From: an uncultured Clostridia bacterium
GTDB lineage: Bacteria > Bacillota > Clostridia > TANB77 > CAG-508
Length of the DNA: 64,000 nt
Direction: 5' to 3'
Assembly: GCA_947627295.1 (NCBI GenBank)
Contig: CANQVJ010000009.1
Coordinates: 1-64,000 of the forward strand
Position 1 is the first letter of the stretch. Each line of letters opens with the position of its first letter. A program made the translations under genes and the position numbers. Below, in pieces: positions 1 to 7,731 of this stretch. A model generated the notes under the pieces. It saw only the letters and a program-made list of their open reading frames with translations, ran no database searches and was not told the origin of the DNA.

Positions 1-212
1 ATAAGATTATTTCAAATGAAAATAATCACCTTCTCTCGTTTTAGATTTATTGTTTTCTTTCTCTTGATTTTTGTTCCTGAAATGGAACATTTGAATTTTG
101 AAACAAATTCAATTTTTGAAAAAATGTTCTTAAGAAAGATAAAATATGTTGAAATTATAGCATAGTAAAATTGAAAAGTCTGTCGAAATTTGACGGTTAT
201 AACAAAAAATAG

Positions 213-239
213 CAAAACTGACTTTTTAGGTCAGTTTTG
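213..239 (-). terminator. Intrinsic terminator of the repeat RNA
   Basis: Perfect 10-bp inverted repeat (CAAAACTGAC and GTCAGTTTTG) with a 7-nt loop, followed on the minus strand by CTATTTTTTG. In type III systems a terminator of this kind sits between the antitoxin repeats and the toxin gene. Confidence 0.7.
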
Positions 240-266
240 TTCTGGTGGGACTACCTAAGTAGCCCT

Positions 267-344
267 TCATCTTTAATCTTCCACTAAAGCAGGAACTCTC
301 TCATCTTTAATCTTCCACTAAAGCAGGAACTCTCTCATCTTTAA
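267..344 (-). repeat. 34-nt tandem direct repeat, 2.3 copies
   Basis: Two identical 34-nt units (267-300, 301-334) are followed by the first 10 nt of a third (335-344). They lie inside the small transcript described at 203-371. Confidence 0.9.
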
Positions 345-371
345 GACAAATTGTCTTTATTTATTATATTC

Positions 372-400
372 ATTGTACCATAAAATAATTATTTTATCAA
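372..400 (-). promoter_or_regulatory. Sigma-A type promoter of the repeat RNA
   Basis: On the minus strand, -35 TTGATA (395-400) and -10 TACAAT (372-377) are separated by exactly 17 bp. Transcription would run towards lower coordinates into the 34-nt repeats. Confidence 0.7.
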
Positions 401-410
401 GTATTTTACA

Positions 411-1304
411 TTAATTTTCACTTGTTTTATTGGATTTTAGTTTTTCAATTTCTGCTTTGCTTAAGTTTGTGATATTAGAAATTTTCTCAATAGATAAACC
501 TTCTTCAAGTAGCTTTTTAGCAATTGTTTTTTTTGCTTCTATTGTTTTTTCTTTAAATTCTTTTTGTACTTCTTTTCTTTCATCTTCTCTACCTTCTTGG
601 TAAGCGGCCTCTTGAGCAAGTTTAATATCAGCTTTTGTTTTTTCTCGCATAAATATTTGATATTGAATACCTTCATCGCTTATCAATTCTTCATACTGTT
701 TTTGTGCCTCTGCTATTTTTACATTTTCTTTCACTGCCATCTCCAATTCCTCCTTATCTTCTTGGCTTATGAAATATAACCATTGAGCTAATTTTTTTCT
801 TTTTTTATCCTTTTGCTTTATAAACTTTGGTAATTGAATATAGTATATTTTTATTTTGTCTGAAACTTGTTTATGAGTATCATCCCTTCTTAAACTTGCT
901 GATACTATGTAATCTCCGTCTTTAAATATGTTAAATGATAATATACATATTACTATTGATATTTTTGCATCTGCATAATCTTGCCCCTTATTTAAATTAT
1001 TATGAAGTAAACCAGAAACAGAAAATGCACTTCTACTAGTAATATTATGTTCATTACTAATTTGCATTTCTATATTAATAACAATATTATCATTTACTTC
1101 TGATTGGATATCTATTCTACTTCCTTTATTTTCTTCTAAAGTTTTATCCATTTGAGCTTCTTCTACTGCATCGAGTTTATAAATTTTTATTTCTAACACT
1201 TCTTCTAAAAATTCTTTTAACATATCTTTGTTTTCTTCTTTAGCAAAAATCTTTTTGAAGATAAAGTCATTTTGAGGTGTTAGTAATTTTTCTTTTTTTG
1301 TCAT
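411..1304 (-). CDS. Rpn-family PD-(D/E)XK recombination-promoting nuclease / putative transposase-like protein
   Basis: A 297-residue protein of the Rpn (PD-(D/E)XK nuclease, formerly 'putative transposase') family. The N-terminal region shows the family opening (TPQNDFIFKKIF), then a nuclease core with GSRIDIQ and, about 15 residues on, NIEMQ, which fit the catalytic Asp and Glu-x-Gln/Lys positions. YADAKISIVI follows. The C-terminal third is a charged coiled-coil-like helix ending in a short helix-turn-helix-like tail (EGLSIEKISNITNLSKAEIEKL) typical of these proteins. The start at 1304 is chosen over the upstream ATG at 1358 because GGAAAGGAG sits just before it. Family members are DNA endonucleases that stimulate recA-independent recombination. 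They often occur as dispersed multicopy genes and are not classical transposases. No inverted repeats were seen flanking it. Confidence 0.8.
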   Translation of the reverse strand: MTKKEKLLTPQNDFIFKKIFAKEENKDMLKEFLEEVLEIKIYKLDAVEEAQMDKTLEENKGSRIDIQSEVNDNIVINIEMQISNEHNITSRSAFSVSGLLHNNLNKGQDYADAKISIVICILSFNIFKDGDYIVSASLRRDDTHKQVSDKIKIYYIQLPKFIKQKDKKRKKLAQWLYFISQEDKEELEMAVKENVKIAEAQKQYEELISDEGIQYQIFMREKTKADIKLAQEAAYQEGREDERKEVQKEFKEKTIEAKKTIAKKLLEEGLSIEKISNITNLSKAEIEKLKSNKTSEN

Positions 1305-1381
1305 ATATTTTTCTCCTTTCCTATTATAACATTTACAAAAAAGTTCGTAAATGTTCAAATATGTTTAAATAATGCTTCTGA

Positions 1382-1405
1382 GAGCTAATGAGTGGAGATT
1401 AGCTC
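1382..1405 (+). terminator. Terminator-like hairpin upstream of leuA
   Basis: Perfect 8-bp stem (GAGCTAAT / ATTAGCTC) with an 8-nt loop, followed by ACTTTTTCTCTTG. It reads as a plus-strand intrinsic terminator, yet no plus-strand gene precedes it, so it may end an unrecognised short transcript. Confidence 0.5.
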
Positions 1406-1522
1406 ACTTTTTCTCTTGTTTTCTCAATATTTCTTTAGTTTTTGATTAATAAGAAAAGTTATATGGAAAATGTGAAAGGCTTTGTAAGAGTTGGATAAAT
1501 TAAAAAAGTTTATGTAGGAAAG

Positions 1523-1551
1523 TTGTTTTTTTGTTGGTTTTGTTGTAAAAT
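1523..1551 (+). promoter_or_regulatory. Probable leuA promoter
   Basis: -35 TTGTTT (1523-1528), 17-bp spacer, -10 TAAAAT (1546-1551). It lies about 65 bp upstream of the leuA start codon. Confidence 0.45.
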
Positions 1552-1617
1552 AGATATATGCGTGAAATTTGAAGCATGATGTAAAAATAGATAACAACTT
1601 TAAGAGGTGGGGAAGAA

Positions 1618-3276
1618 ATGAAAAATTTTGAGAAATACAAAAAGTTATATGATTGGAAGAAGCCAAAGAATAGAACATGGCCAGATAATGAAATAAAAAA
1701 AGCACCGGTTTGGTGTAGTGTGGATTTAAGGGACGGAAATCAAGCCTTAGCAAATCCAATGAATATAGAAGAGAAAATTGAATTTTTTAAATACCTTGTA
1801 AAAATAGGATTTAAGCAAATTGAAGTAGGTTTTCCTGCAGCTTCTGAAACAGAGTTTAAGTTTACAAGATATTTAATAGAAAATAATATGATACCAGATG
1901 ATGTTACAATACAAGTTATTACACAGGCAAGAAAACCAATAATAGATAAAACTTTTAAAGCATTAGAAGGAGCCAAAAGTGCAGTAATACATATGTATAA
2001 TTCTACATCTGTTGCACAAAGAAAATATGTATTTAGAAAGAACAAGGAAGAAGTCAAGAAAATAGCTACAGACGGTGCAAAGCTTCTTGCAGAGTATGTT
2101 AAAAAATATCCTGAAACAGAGTGGCATTTAGAATATACACCTGAGAGTTTCACTGGAACAGAAGTTGATTATACTTTAGATATAGTAAATTCTTTATTAG
2201 AAATTTGGTTCCCAGTTTTAAAAACAAAACCAATAATGAATTTTGCAGCAACAATGGAGTGTTCAACACCAAATATTTTTGCAGATCAAATTCAATATAT
2301 TATAGAAAATATTTCCAACAGAGAAAATGTTGTTATGAGTGTGCACTCGCATAATGATAGAGGTACAGGTGTAGCAACTTCAGAGTTGGCATTACTTGCA
2401 GGTATGGAAAGGGTTGAAGGGTCGCTTTTAGGAAATGGAGAAAGAACAGGAAATGCAGATTTATTAAATATTGCAATGAATATGTTTGTATTAGGAATTG
2501 ACCCAGAACTTGATTTCTCTAATATTAATGAGTTAAAGAAAAAATATGAAAAATATATAAAAATGCCTATAAGCCCAAGACATCCATATGTTGGAGAACT
2601 TGTATTTACTGCATTTTCAGGTTCACATCAAGATGCAATTTCAAAAGGACTTGAAGGAAGAAAAAAAGAGAATGCAAAATATTGGGATGTGCCATATTTA
2701 CCATTGGACCCAGCAGATGTTGGACGCCAGTATGAACCTATTATAAGAATAAACAGTCAATCTGGAAAGGGTGGAGTAGCCTTTTTATTACAAAACCAAT
2801 ATGGATTTGAGATTCCAAAGGAAATGAGGCCAGAGATAGGTGCTTTAATTTCAGATATTTCTGATAAGGAACATCGTGAGTTGAATACAGAAGAAATTTA
2901 TGATGCTTTTGATAAAGAATATATAAATAGAAAAGATAAAATTAAACTTGTAAGATATGATGTAAAATCTGAAAATGATGAAGATGTTACATTAAAGGTT
3001 ATTTTAGAAAAAGACGGCAAGGAAGTTAAGAAGAACGAAGTTGGTAAAGGTGCTGTTGATGCTATAACAAAGATTTTAAAACAAATGGATTATCAATTTG
3101 AACTTAAATTTTATTGCCAACAAGCATTGGATGAAAAAACTGATAAATATGAAAAATCCGTTGTTATAACATATGTTATGATGAGGGTTGGAGATAAAAA
3201 TGTTTGGGCAATTGGAAAAAGCAGGAGTGCAATAAAGTCAAGTTTAAATGCAATTATCAGTGCAATTAACAAATAA
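1618..3276 (+). CDS. leuA: 2-isopropylmalate synthase (LeuA2 type)
   Basis: A 552-residue 2-isopropylmalate synthase, which condenses acetyl-CoA with 2-oxoisovalerate in the first committed step of leucine synthesis. The start (MKNFEKYKKLYDWKKPKNRTW) and length match the longer LeuA2 (fungal/actinobacterial) type rather than the roughly 510-residue E. coli-like form. The TIM-barrel signatures are present: SVDLRDGNQAL near residue 35 and the metal-binding HSHNDRGTG near residue 245, with GNGERTGNADL following. The C-terminal part from about residue 430 corresponds to the LeuA dimer/regulatory domain that usually binds leucine. It stands alone here, with no other leu genes beside it. It uses CGC (2725) and CGT (2875) as arginine and contains no in-frame CGG. 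Confidence 0.93.
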   Translation: MKNFEKYKKLYDWKKPKNRTWPDNEIKKAPVWCSVDLRDGNQALANPMNIEEKIEFFKYLVKIGFKQIEVGFPAASETEFKFTRYLIENNMIPDDVTIQVITQARKPIIDKTFKALEGAKSAVIHMYNSTSVAQRKYVFRKNKEEVKKIATDGAKLLAEYVKKYPETEWHLEYTPESFTGTEVDYTLDIVNSLLEIWFPVLKTKPIMNFAATMECSTPNIFADQIQYIIENISNRENVVMSVHSHNDRGTGVATSELALLAGMERVEGSLLGNGERTGNADLLNIAMNMFVLGIDPELDFSNINELKKKYEKYIKMPISPRHPYVGELVFTAFSGSHQDAISKGLEGRKKENAKYWDVPYLPLDPADVGRQYEPIIRINSQSGKGGVAFLLQNQYGFEIPKEMRPEIGALISDISDKEHRELNTEEIYDAFDKEYINRKDKIKLVRYDVKSENDEDVTLKVILEKDGKEVKKNEVGKGAVDAITKILKQMDYQFELKFYCQQALDEKTDKYEKSVVITYVMMRVGDKNVWAIGKSRSAIKSSLNAIISAINK

Positions 3277-3290
3277 ATTTTGAAAAAATG

Positions 3291-3334
3291 TTTACAAATG
3301 TACTACAAAATGATAAAATTGTAGTACATTTGTA
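3291..3334 (+). promoter_or_regulatory. abiE promoter with overlapping palindromic operator
   Basis: -35 TTTACA (3291-3296), 17-bp spacer, -10 TAAAAT (3314-3319). The promoter is overlaid by a near-perfect inverted repeat with arms at 3293-3308 and 3319-3334 (core ACAAATGTACTACAA and its complement). AbiEi antitoxins are known to bind inverted repeats at their own promoter, so this is the likely autoregulatory operator. Confidence 0.75.
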
Positions 3335-3346
3335 CAGGGGGTTAAT

Positions 3347-3925
3347 ATGAAGGTAGAACAAATAAAAAAAGTTTTAAAAGATAATAATGGATACATTACA
3401 TCAAGTGATTTGGAGAAAAATGGAATACAAAGAAGATATATTCCTGAATTAATTGAAAACGAATTAATTAGAAAAATTGCAAGGGGATTATATATTGATA
3501 ACAATTTAATTGAAGATGAATATTACATTTTGCAAAAGCGTTATAGCAATATTATATATTCTTATAATACTGCATTTCATTTATTAAATCTCAGCGAAAG
3601 AGCTCCATATAAAATTGATGTTACAACATATTTTCATAAAAAAATTAGAGAAAATGTAAAGATTCATTATGTATCAAAAGATAAGTTAAATATAGGAGAA
3701 ATTTCTATTATAAGCCCATATGGAAACCCTATAAAAGTATATAATGCAGAAAGATGTGTATGTGATATGCTAAAAAATCAAGATGAATATGATATAGAGT
3801 TATACAATAAAATATTAAAAAATTATTTTAATTCAAAAGATAAAAATTTAAATTTGTTAGATGAATTTGCTAAGAAATTCAATGTATATGAAAAATTAAC
3901 TACTATAATGGAGGTATTAATTTAG
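3347..3925 (+). CDS. abiEi: Type IV toxin-antitoxin system antitoxin, AbiEi family
   Basis: A 192-residue AbiEi-type antitoxin and transcriptional autorepressor. The N-terminal winged-helix region (residues 1-60, with NNGYITSSDLEKNGI and RGLYI) is the DNA-binding half. The rest is the C-terminal antitoxin domain with a typical FHLLNLSERAPY and NAERCVCDML. It directly precedes the AbiEii toxin, whose GTG start overlaps this stop codon by one base, so the pair is translationally coupled. A promoter with a 16-bp-arm palindrome immediately upstream suggests negative autoregulation. AbiE systems act as phage abortive-infection or plasmid-stabilising modules. Confidence 0.88.
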   Translation: MKVEQIKKVLKDNNGYITSSDLEKNGIQRRYIPELIENELIRKIARGLYIDNNLIEDEYYILQKRYSNIIYSYNTAFHLLNLSERAPYKIDVTTYFHKKIRENVKIHYVSKDKLNIGEISIISPYGNPIKVYNAERCVCDMLKNQDEYDIELYNKILKNYFNSKDKNLNLLDEFAKKFNVYEKLTTIMEVLI

Positions 3926-4779
3926 TGATAAAATACAAAGAACTAAAAGAAAAGTCAAAAGAGCTAGAGCGAAAATATAAATTGAATCATTATGAACTTT
4001 TACAAAGATTTATGTTCGAGAGAATATTAGAAAGAATTTCATGTTCAAAATATCAGGAAAATTTCATATTAAAAGGTGGTTTATTGTTATCTGCTCTATT
4101 TGGAATTGACAACAGAACTACAAGAGATATGGATACAACAATTAAGGGATTAAATATTTCTAAAGAGCAGATGATAAATGTTTTAAATGAGATATTAAGC
4201 ATTGATTTAAAAGACGGAGTGAAATTTGAATTAATAGATGTTACTGATATAAGAGAAGATGATGAATATGGGGGAAATAAATTTCACTTAATTGGAAAAT
4301 TAGAAAATCTTAAAATTAATTTAGATATTGACATTTCTACTGGAGATAAAGTTGTACCGAAAGAATTAAAATACAGTTATCCATCACTATTTGAAAAGAA
4401 AAAAATATCAATTTATACATATAATGTTGAAACAATAATATCGGAGAAAATTGAAACTATTTTACGAAGAGGACAATACAATAGTAGGATGAAAGATTAT
4501 TATGATATACATATGCTTTTAAGTAAATTTAAGGATAACATTGACAGAAATATTTTAAAGTTGTCGATAACGCAAACATTTAATAAAAGAGAATCATATG
4601 ACTATTTAAAAGATTATATGCAAATTTTAAATGGAATAGTTTCGTATGAAAGAATTATAAATTTATGGAACATATATGCTAAGAAGAACAAATATGCAAA
4701 AAATATTAAGTTTGAGGAAATAATAAACGAATTAGAAGAGTTTATTTCACAATTAGATATAGAAGTGGTAACTGCATGA
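3925..4779 (+). CDS. abiEii: Type IV toxin, AbiEii/AbiGii nucleotidyltransferase
   Basis: A 284-residue nucleotidyltransferase toxin. The signature ILKGGLLLSALFGI followed by NRTTRDMDTTIKG (residues about 46-72) is the GG-x12-RxTxDxD core of the DNA polymerase beta-like AbiEii fold. A second acidic residue (NLDIDISTGD near 130) fits the third catalytic carboxylate. The toxin would transfer nucleotides to target RNA and is held in check by AbiEi. The GTG start at 3925 is chosen because GGAGG at 3910 is well spaced and the codon overlaps the antitoxin stop. CGA is used as arginine at 3970-3972. It lies between biosynthetic and housekeeping genes, as is usual for an acquired cassette. Confidence 0.9.
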   Translation: MIKYKELKEKSKELERKYKLNHYELLQRFMFERILERISCSKYQENFILKGGLLLSALFGIDNRTTRDMDTTIKGLNISKEQMINVLNEILSIDLKDGVKFELIDVTDIREDDEYGGNKFHLIGKLENLKINLDIDISTGDKVVPKELKYSYPSLFEKKKISIYTYNVETIISEKIETILRRGQYNSRMKDYYDIHMLLSKFKDNIDRNILKLSITQTFNKRESYDYLKDYMQILNGIVSYERIINLWNIYAKKNKYAKNIKFEEIINELEEFISQLDIEVVTA

Positions 4780-4788
4780 ACAGATTAA

Positions 4789-4819
4789 TTGTCGGAAAAA
4801 AATTAACTTTATCCGACAA
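4789..4819 (+). other. Inverted repeat after abiEii
   Basis: Perfect 8-bp stem (TTGTCGGA / TCCGACAA) with a 15-nt A/T loop just downstream of the toxin gene. It lacks a clear U-tract, so it may be a weak terminator or an RNA-processing hairpin. Confidence 0.4.
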
Positions 4820-4875
4820 CTAGGTTAAAACGATAGAATTAAATTTTCTAAAGATTTTAAGGACAAGTCTTTTGA

Positions 4876-4904
4876 TTGACTTTATTTAATAATTGATGTA
4901 AAAT
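4876..4904 (+). promoter_or_regulatory. yebC promoter
   Basis: -35 TTGACT (4876-4881), 17-bp spacer, -10 TAAAAT (4899-4904), 37 bp before the yebC start codon. Confidence 0.6.
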
Positions 4905-4940
4905 ATTGATGTAAAAGAATTTAAAGAAGGGGGAATTAAA

Positions 4941-5657
4941 ATGTCAGGACATTCAAAATGGCACAATATTCAAGCAAGAAAAGGTAAAGTAGATGCAGCT
5001 AGAGGAAAAATCTTTACTAAACTAGGAAGAGAATTATTAATAGCTGTTAAAGAAGGCGGACCAGACCCGGCAGGTAATTCAAAATTAAAAAATGTAATAT
5101 CAAAATGTAAGGCAGCAAATATGCCAAATGATACAATAAATAATGCAATTAAAAAAGCATCTTCAAGTAATGAAAACTATGAAGAAATAACTTATGAAGG
5201 ATATGGGCCAAATGGTGTTGCAATAATAATTGAAGCATCAACAGATAATAAAAATAGAACAGCAGCAGATGTTAGACATGTGTTTAGCAAAGCAGGTGGA
5301 AACTTAGGAACAACAGGTTGTGTATCATATATGTTTAATAAAAAAGGAATTATAGTTGTAGAAAAAGAAAAATCTCCTATGGATGAAGAAGAACTTATGA
5401 TGTTAGTATTAGATGCAGGAGCAGAAGATTTTTCAACAGAAGAAGAAATATATGAAATTGAAACAGCACCTTCTGATTTCTCAAATGTAGTTGAAAAGCT
5501 AGAAGAAAATGGAATTGAATATGTTGAAGCAGAAATTCAAATGGTACCAACAACAACAGTTAGCTTAGACGAAAAGGGTGCAGAGAAATTAGAAAGAATG
5601 ATAGAAAAACTTGAAGAATTAGACGATGTAGCAAATGTATATCATAACTGGAAATAG
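4941..5657 (+). CDS. yebC: YebC/PmpR family protein
   Basis: A 238-residue member of the YebC/PmpR family, at full family length. The diagnostic start [20 protein letters not shown] is intact, followed by [17 protein letters not shown], the [13 protein letters not shown] segment and the [15 protein letters not shown] region. Members were annotated as DNA-binding regulators. Recent work on the family also implicates some in easing ribosome stalling at difficult sequences. The gene has a strong ribosome-binding site (GAAGGGGG) and its own promoter, and lies just upstream of the spoIIIA operon. Its presence is worth noting given the CGG-dependent frameshifts nearby, though no functional link is shown. 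Confidence 0.92.
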   Translation: MSGHSKWHNIQARKGKVDAARGKIFTKLGRELLIAVKEGGPDPAGNSKLKNVISKCKAANMPNDTINNAIKKASSSNENYEEITYEGYGPNGVAIIIEASTDNKNRTAADVRHVFSKAGGNLGTTGCVSYMFNKKGIIVVEKEKSPMDEEELMMLVLDAGAEDFSTEEEIYEIETAPSDFSNVVEKLEENGIEYVEAEIQMVPTTTVSLDEKGAEKLERMIEKLEELDDVANVYHNWK

Positions 5658-5685
5658 GAATAAATTTGAAAGATAAGCATATAGT
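5658..5685 (+). promoter_or_regulatory. Possible sigma-E promoter of the spoIIIA operon
   Basis: GAATAAA (5658-5664) and CATATAGT (5678-5685) are spaced by 13 bp. They resemble the sigma-E -35/-10 elements that drive spoIIIA in the mother cell of known sporeformers. The assignment is by pattern only. Confidence 0.4.
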
Positions 5686-5723
5686 AATATATGTTTATTT
5701 TTTTGTGCTAGAAAGGGGGAGAT

Positions 5724-6562
5724 ATGGAAGAACTTTTAAAATACTTTCCAAATGAAATAAGCAATATTTTAAAAAGTAAAATAAATTACAAAACTTGTGA
5801 GATTCGCCTAAGAACTTCAAAACCAATTATATTAAGGGAAAGGGAAGAAGACATTGTTTTAGAATATATAGTAAAACAAGAAGAAGTTTTAGAGACCCTT
5901 GAGAGGCTATGTGAGAACTCAATATATGCATATAAAAATCAGCTCTCTCAAGGATTTATTACAATAAAGGGTGGGCACAGAATTGGAGTAATTGGAACAG
6001 CAGTTATTGAAAATGAAAAAATAATAAATATGAAATACATAAGCTCACTAAATTTTAGAATTGCAAGAGAAGTTAAAGGCTCTGCTGATAAATACTTAAA
6101 CCAAATCTTAGATATAAACAACAAAACAATTTATAACACATTAATTGTATCTCCACCCGGTAAGGGGAAGACTACAGTTTTAAGAGATTTAATAAGAACA
6201 ATAGCTTCTGGAATTCCACGGAATATTTGAAGGGCTAACATGCCGGAGTAGTAGACGAAAGGGGAGAACTAGCCGCTTCTTATAGAGGCATCCCTCAAAA
6301 CGACTTAGGAGCAAGAACAGATGTAATAGAGAACACAAGCAAAAAAGAAGGTATAAATATTTTAATTCGAACAATGGCACCACAGATAATTGCCTGTGAC
6401 GAAATTGGATCAAAAGAAGATATATTAGCCATAAAAAAAGCAGTTATTTCAGGAGTAAAGGGAATATTTACAATGCATGGCAGAACAAAAGAAGATATAG
6501 AAAATTCAAATGTAAATGAACTTCTTAAAAATAAATTAATTGAAAAGGTCATATTTTTGTAA
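5724..6562 (+). CDS. spoIIIAA: Stage III sporulation protein AA (needs two +1 shifts)
   Basis: SpoIIIAA, the cytoplasmic ATPase of the SpoIIIA-SpoIIQ channel that connects mother cell and forespore. Read with +1 shifts at two in-frame CGG codons (6219 and 6244) it gives 278 residues, near family length. The Walker A motif is SPPGKGKTTVLRDL (about residues 143-156), and Walker B is IIACDEIGSKED near residue 215. The first shift restores GIPGIFEGLTC and the second restores CGVVDERGELAA, a conserved family block. Without the shifts the ORF stops at 6230. It is the first gene of the operon, preceded by a GGGGGAG ribosome-binding site and a possible sigma-E promoter. The only defects are the two extra C bases, both directly before a glycine codon. 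Confidence 0.92.
6219..6222 (+). other. CGG +1 frameshift site 1 (spoIIIAA, CGGA)
   Basis: In-frame CGG after CCA. Reading CGGA as one glycine (residue 166) restores IPG-IFEGL. Confidence 0.85.
6244..6247 (+). other. CGG +1 frameshift site 2 (spoIIIAA, CGGA)
   Basis: In-frame CGG after TGC, in the frame set by site 1. Reading CGGA as glycine (residue 174) restores the conserved CGVVDERGE block. Confidence 0.9.
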
Positions 6563-6609
6563 AGTGCTGAATATAATAAAATATCAAATTATAGAAAGAG
6601 GAACAAAAG

Positions 6610-7119
6610 ATGAATATAATTAAAGCCATATTATTTGTAGGAATATTTGTACTTTCAATATTAATTGGAAAACAAATTTCAAGAAAATATGTTGAAAGAG
6701 AAAAAGAATTAAAAGATATGAAAAATGCTTTAAACATATTGAAAACAAAAATAAAATTTACATATCAACCTTTAGGAGAGATTTTTGAAGAAATTTCAAA
6801 TACCCTAAAAAACAATGTAGGAAATATATTTAAAACAGCTCAAGAAAAAATGATAAATAGAACGGCACAAAGCTCTTGGGAAAGTGCGGTAAAAACAAGT
6901 CAAAATAATTTAACAAATGAAGATAAAGAAGCAATACTTACACTTTCAAAAATGCTAGGACAAACAGATGTGGAAGGTCAAGTAAGCCAGATTGATGTTA
7001 CACAAGAATTTTTAGATAAGCAAATAGAGCTAGCAGAAAACGAAAGAACTAAAAACGAAAAGCTATACAAAAAGTTAGTACCAACAATTGGATTAGCAAT
7101 TATTATTATACTAATGTAG
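6610..7119 (+). CDS. spoIIIAB: Stage III sporulation protein AB
   Basis: A 169-residue SpoIIIAB, a bitopic membrane protein of the SpoIIIA channel that resembles a GspF/PilC-type component. One N-terminal membrane segment (AILFVGIFVLSILIGKQI, residues 5-22) and one C-terminal segment (PTIGLAIIIILM) flank a helical soluble region. The family block LGEIFEEIS and the LGQTDVEGQ segment near residue 117 are present. It lies 47 bp after spoIIIAA and 10 bp before spoIIIAC. It contains no in-frame CGG and reads straight through. Confidence 0.88.
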   Translation: MNIIKAILFVGIFVLSILIGKQISRKYVEREKELKDMKNALNILKTKIKFTYQPLGEIFEEISNTLKNNVGNIFKTAQEKMINRTAQSSWESAVKTSQNNLTNEDKEAILTLSKMLGQTDVEGQVSQIDVTQEFLDKQIELAENERTKNEKLYKKLVPTIGLAIIIILM

Positions 7120-7129
7120 GGGGAATAAA

Positions 7130-7324
7130 ATGGATGTTAATTTATTATTCAAGATTGCGGGAATAGGAATATTGGTTGCTGTGTTGTATCAAGTTTTAGT
7201 AAGAGCGGGTAGGGAAGACCAAGCAATGCTTACAACTCTTGCAGGACTTGTAATAGTTTTAACAATGGTTATAAAAGAAATCAGCAATTTATTTGAAACA
7301 GTAAAAACGATTTTTAATTTATGA
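7130..7324 (+). CDS. spoIIIAC: Stage III sporulation protein AC
   Basis: A 64-residue hydrophobic protein with two membrane segments, the size and shape of SpoIIIAC. Recognisable features are DVNLLFKIAGIGILV at the start and AGREDQAMLTTLAGLVIVLTMVI in the second half. It is an integral membrane part of the mother-cell side of the SpoIIIA-SpoIIQ channel and works with the related SpoIIIAD. It is translated from a GGGGGA ribosome-binding site and is separated from its neighbours by about 10 bp on each side, consistent with one polycistronic message. Confidence 0.9.
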   Translation: MDVNLLFKIAGIGILVAVLYQVLVRAGREDQAMLTTLAGLVIVLTMVIKEISNLFETVKTIFNL

Positions 7325-7333
7325 GGGTAGCAA

Positions 7334-7721
7334 ATGGAAATTGTAAAAGTAATAGGAATAGCATTTATTGCTCTAATAGTTATAATAATCCTAAAACAGT
7401 ATAGGCCAGAATTTGCAATATATACAAGCATAATTGCAGGAGTATTAATAATTATTCTAATTACGGACAAGTTATCAAATATAGTTAAGCTCTTGCAAAG
7501 TTTTTCAAATCAAGCAAACATAAATAGCGAGTTTTTAGGGCTATTACTAAAAATTACTGGAATTGCATTTTTATCTGAATTTGCTGTAAGTATTTGCAAA
7601 GATGCTCGGAGAAAGTGCAATTGCTAGTAAAGTTGAAATAGGGAGTAAAATAATAATAATTGCAATGTCTGTGCCAATAATTTCAAGCCTATTAGAAACA
7701 ATACTTTCAATTCTAAACTAA
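7334..7721 (+). CDS. spoIIIAD: Stage III sporulation protein AD (needs one +1 shift)
   Basis: SpoIIIAD, a polytopic membrane protein of the SpoIIIA channel. With one +1 shift at the in-frame CGG (7607-7609) it is 128 residues, the usual family length. The shift restores CKDAGESAIASKVEIGSKI, the conserved DAGE-AIA-KVE segment, and the last membrane helix (IIIAMSVPIISSLLETILSIL). Without it the ORF ends at 7627 in a basic, cysteine-rich tail unlike any membrane protein. The start at 7334 has a GAGGGTAG ribosome-binding site 10 bp after spoIIIAC. Confidence 0.92.
7607..7610 (+). other. CGG +1 frameshift site 3 (spoIIIAD, CGGA)
   Basis: In-frame CGG after GCT. Reading CGGA as glycine (residue 92) restores DAGESAIASK. 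Confidence 0.92.
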
Positions 7722-7731
7722 AGGAGCACAA

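Larger units (their letters stand above)
203..371 (-). ncRNA. Tandem-repeat small RNA resembling a type III antitoxin (orphan)
   Basis: A strong minus-strand promoter (TTGATA, 17-bp spacer, TACAAT) drives a short transcript. It holds a 34-nt unit repeated twice in tandem (301-334 and 267-300) plus a 10-nt partial copy (335-344), and ends at a hairpin terminator with a U-rich tail (213-239, tail 203-212). Promoter, direct repeats and terminator is the layout of type III antitoxin RNAs, and two such systems occur at 58-60 kb in this window. The repeat even shares the GATGAGAGAGT-like motif of the 58 kb repeat. No toxin ORF follows within the window, so it may be an orphan antitoxin, a remnant or an unrelated sRNA. 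Confidence 0.5.
1305..1617. other. Intergenic region between rpn and leuA
   Basis: This 313-bp divergent intergenic region holds a plus-strand hairpin with a T-rich tail (1382-1405), a promoter for leuA (1523-1551) and the leuA ribosome-binding site (AGAGGTGGGG). No T-box core motif and no convincing small ORF were seen. Confidence 0.6.

Noticed and set aside
12-215. 67-codon minus-strand ORF as the missing toxin of the orphan repeat RNA
   Set aside because: It overlaps the terminator, has no ribosome-binding site and shows no type III toxin motif.
411-1304. Insertion sequence (annotated families call it a putative transposase)
   Set aside because: No terminal inverted repeats or target duplication seen. 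The protein fits the Rpn nuclease family, which is not a classical transposase.
1382-1617. T-box leucine riboswitch before leuA
   Set aside because: No T-box core sequence or specifier stem could be found. Only a simple hairpin with T-tail is present, and it lies upstream of the best promoter.
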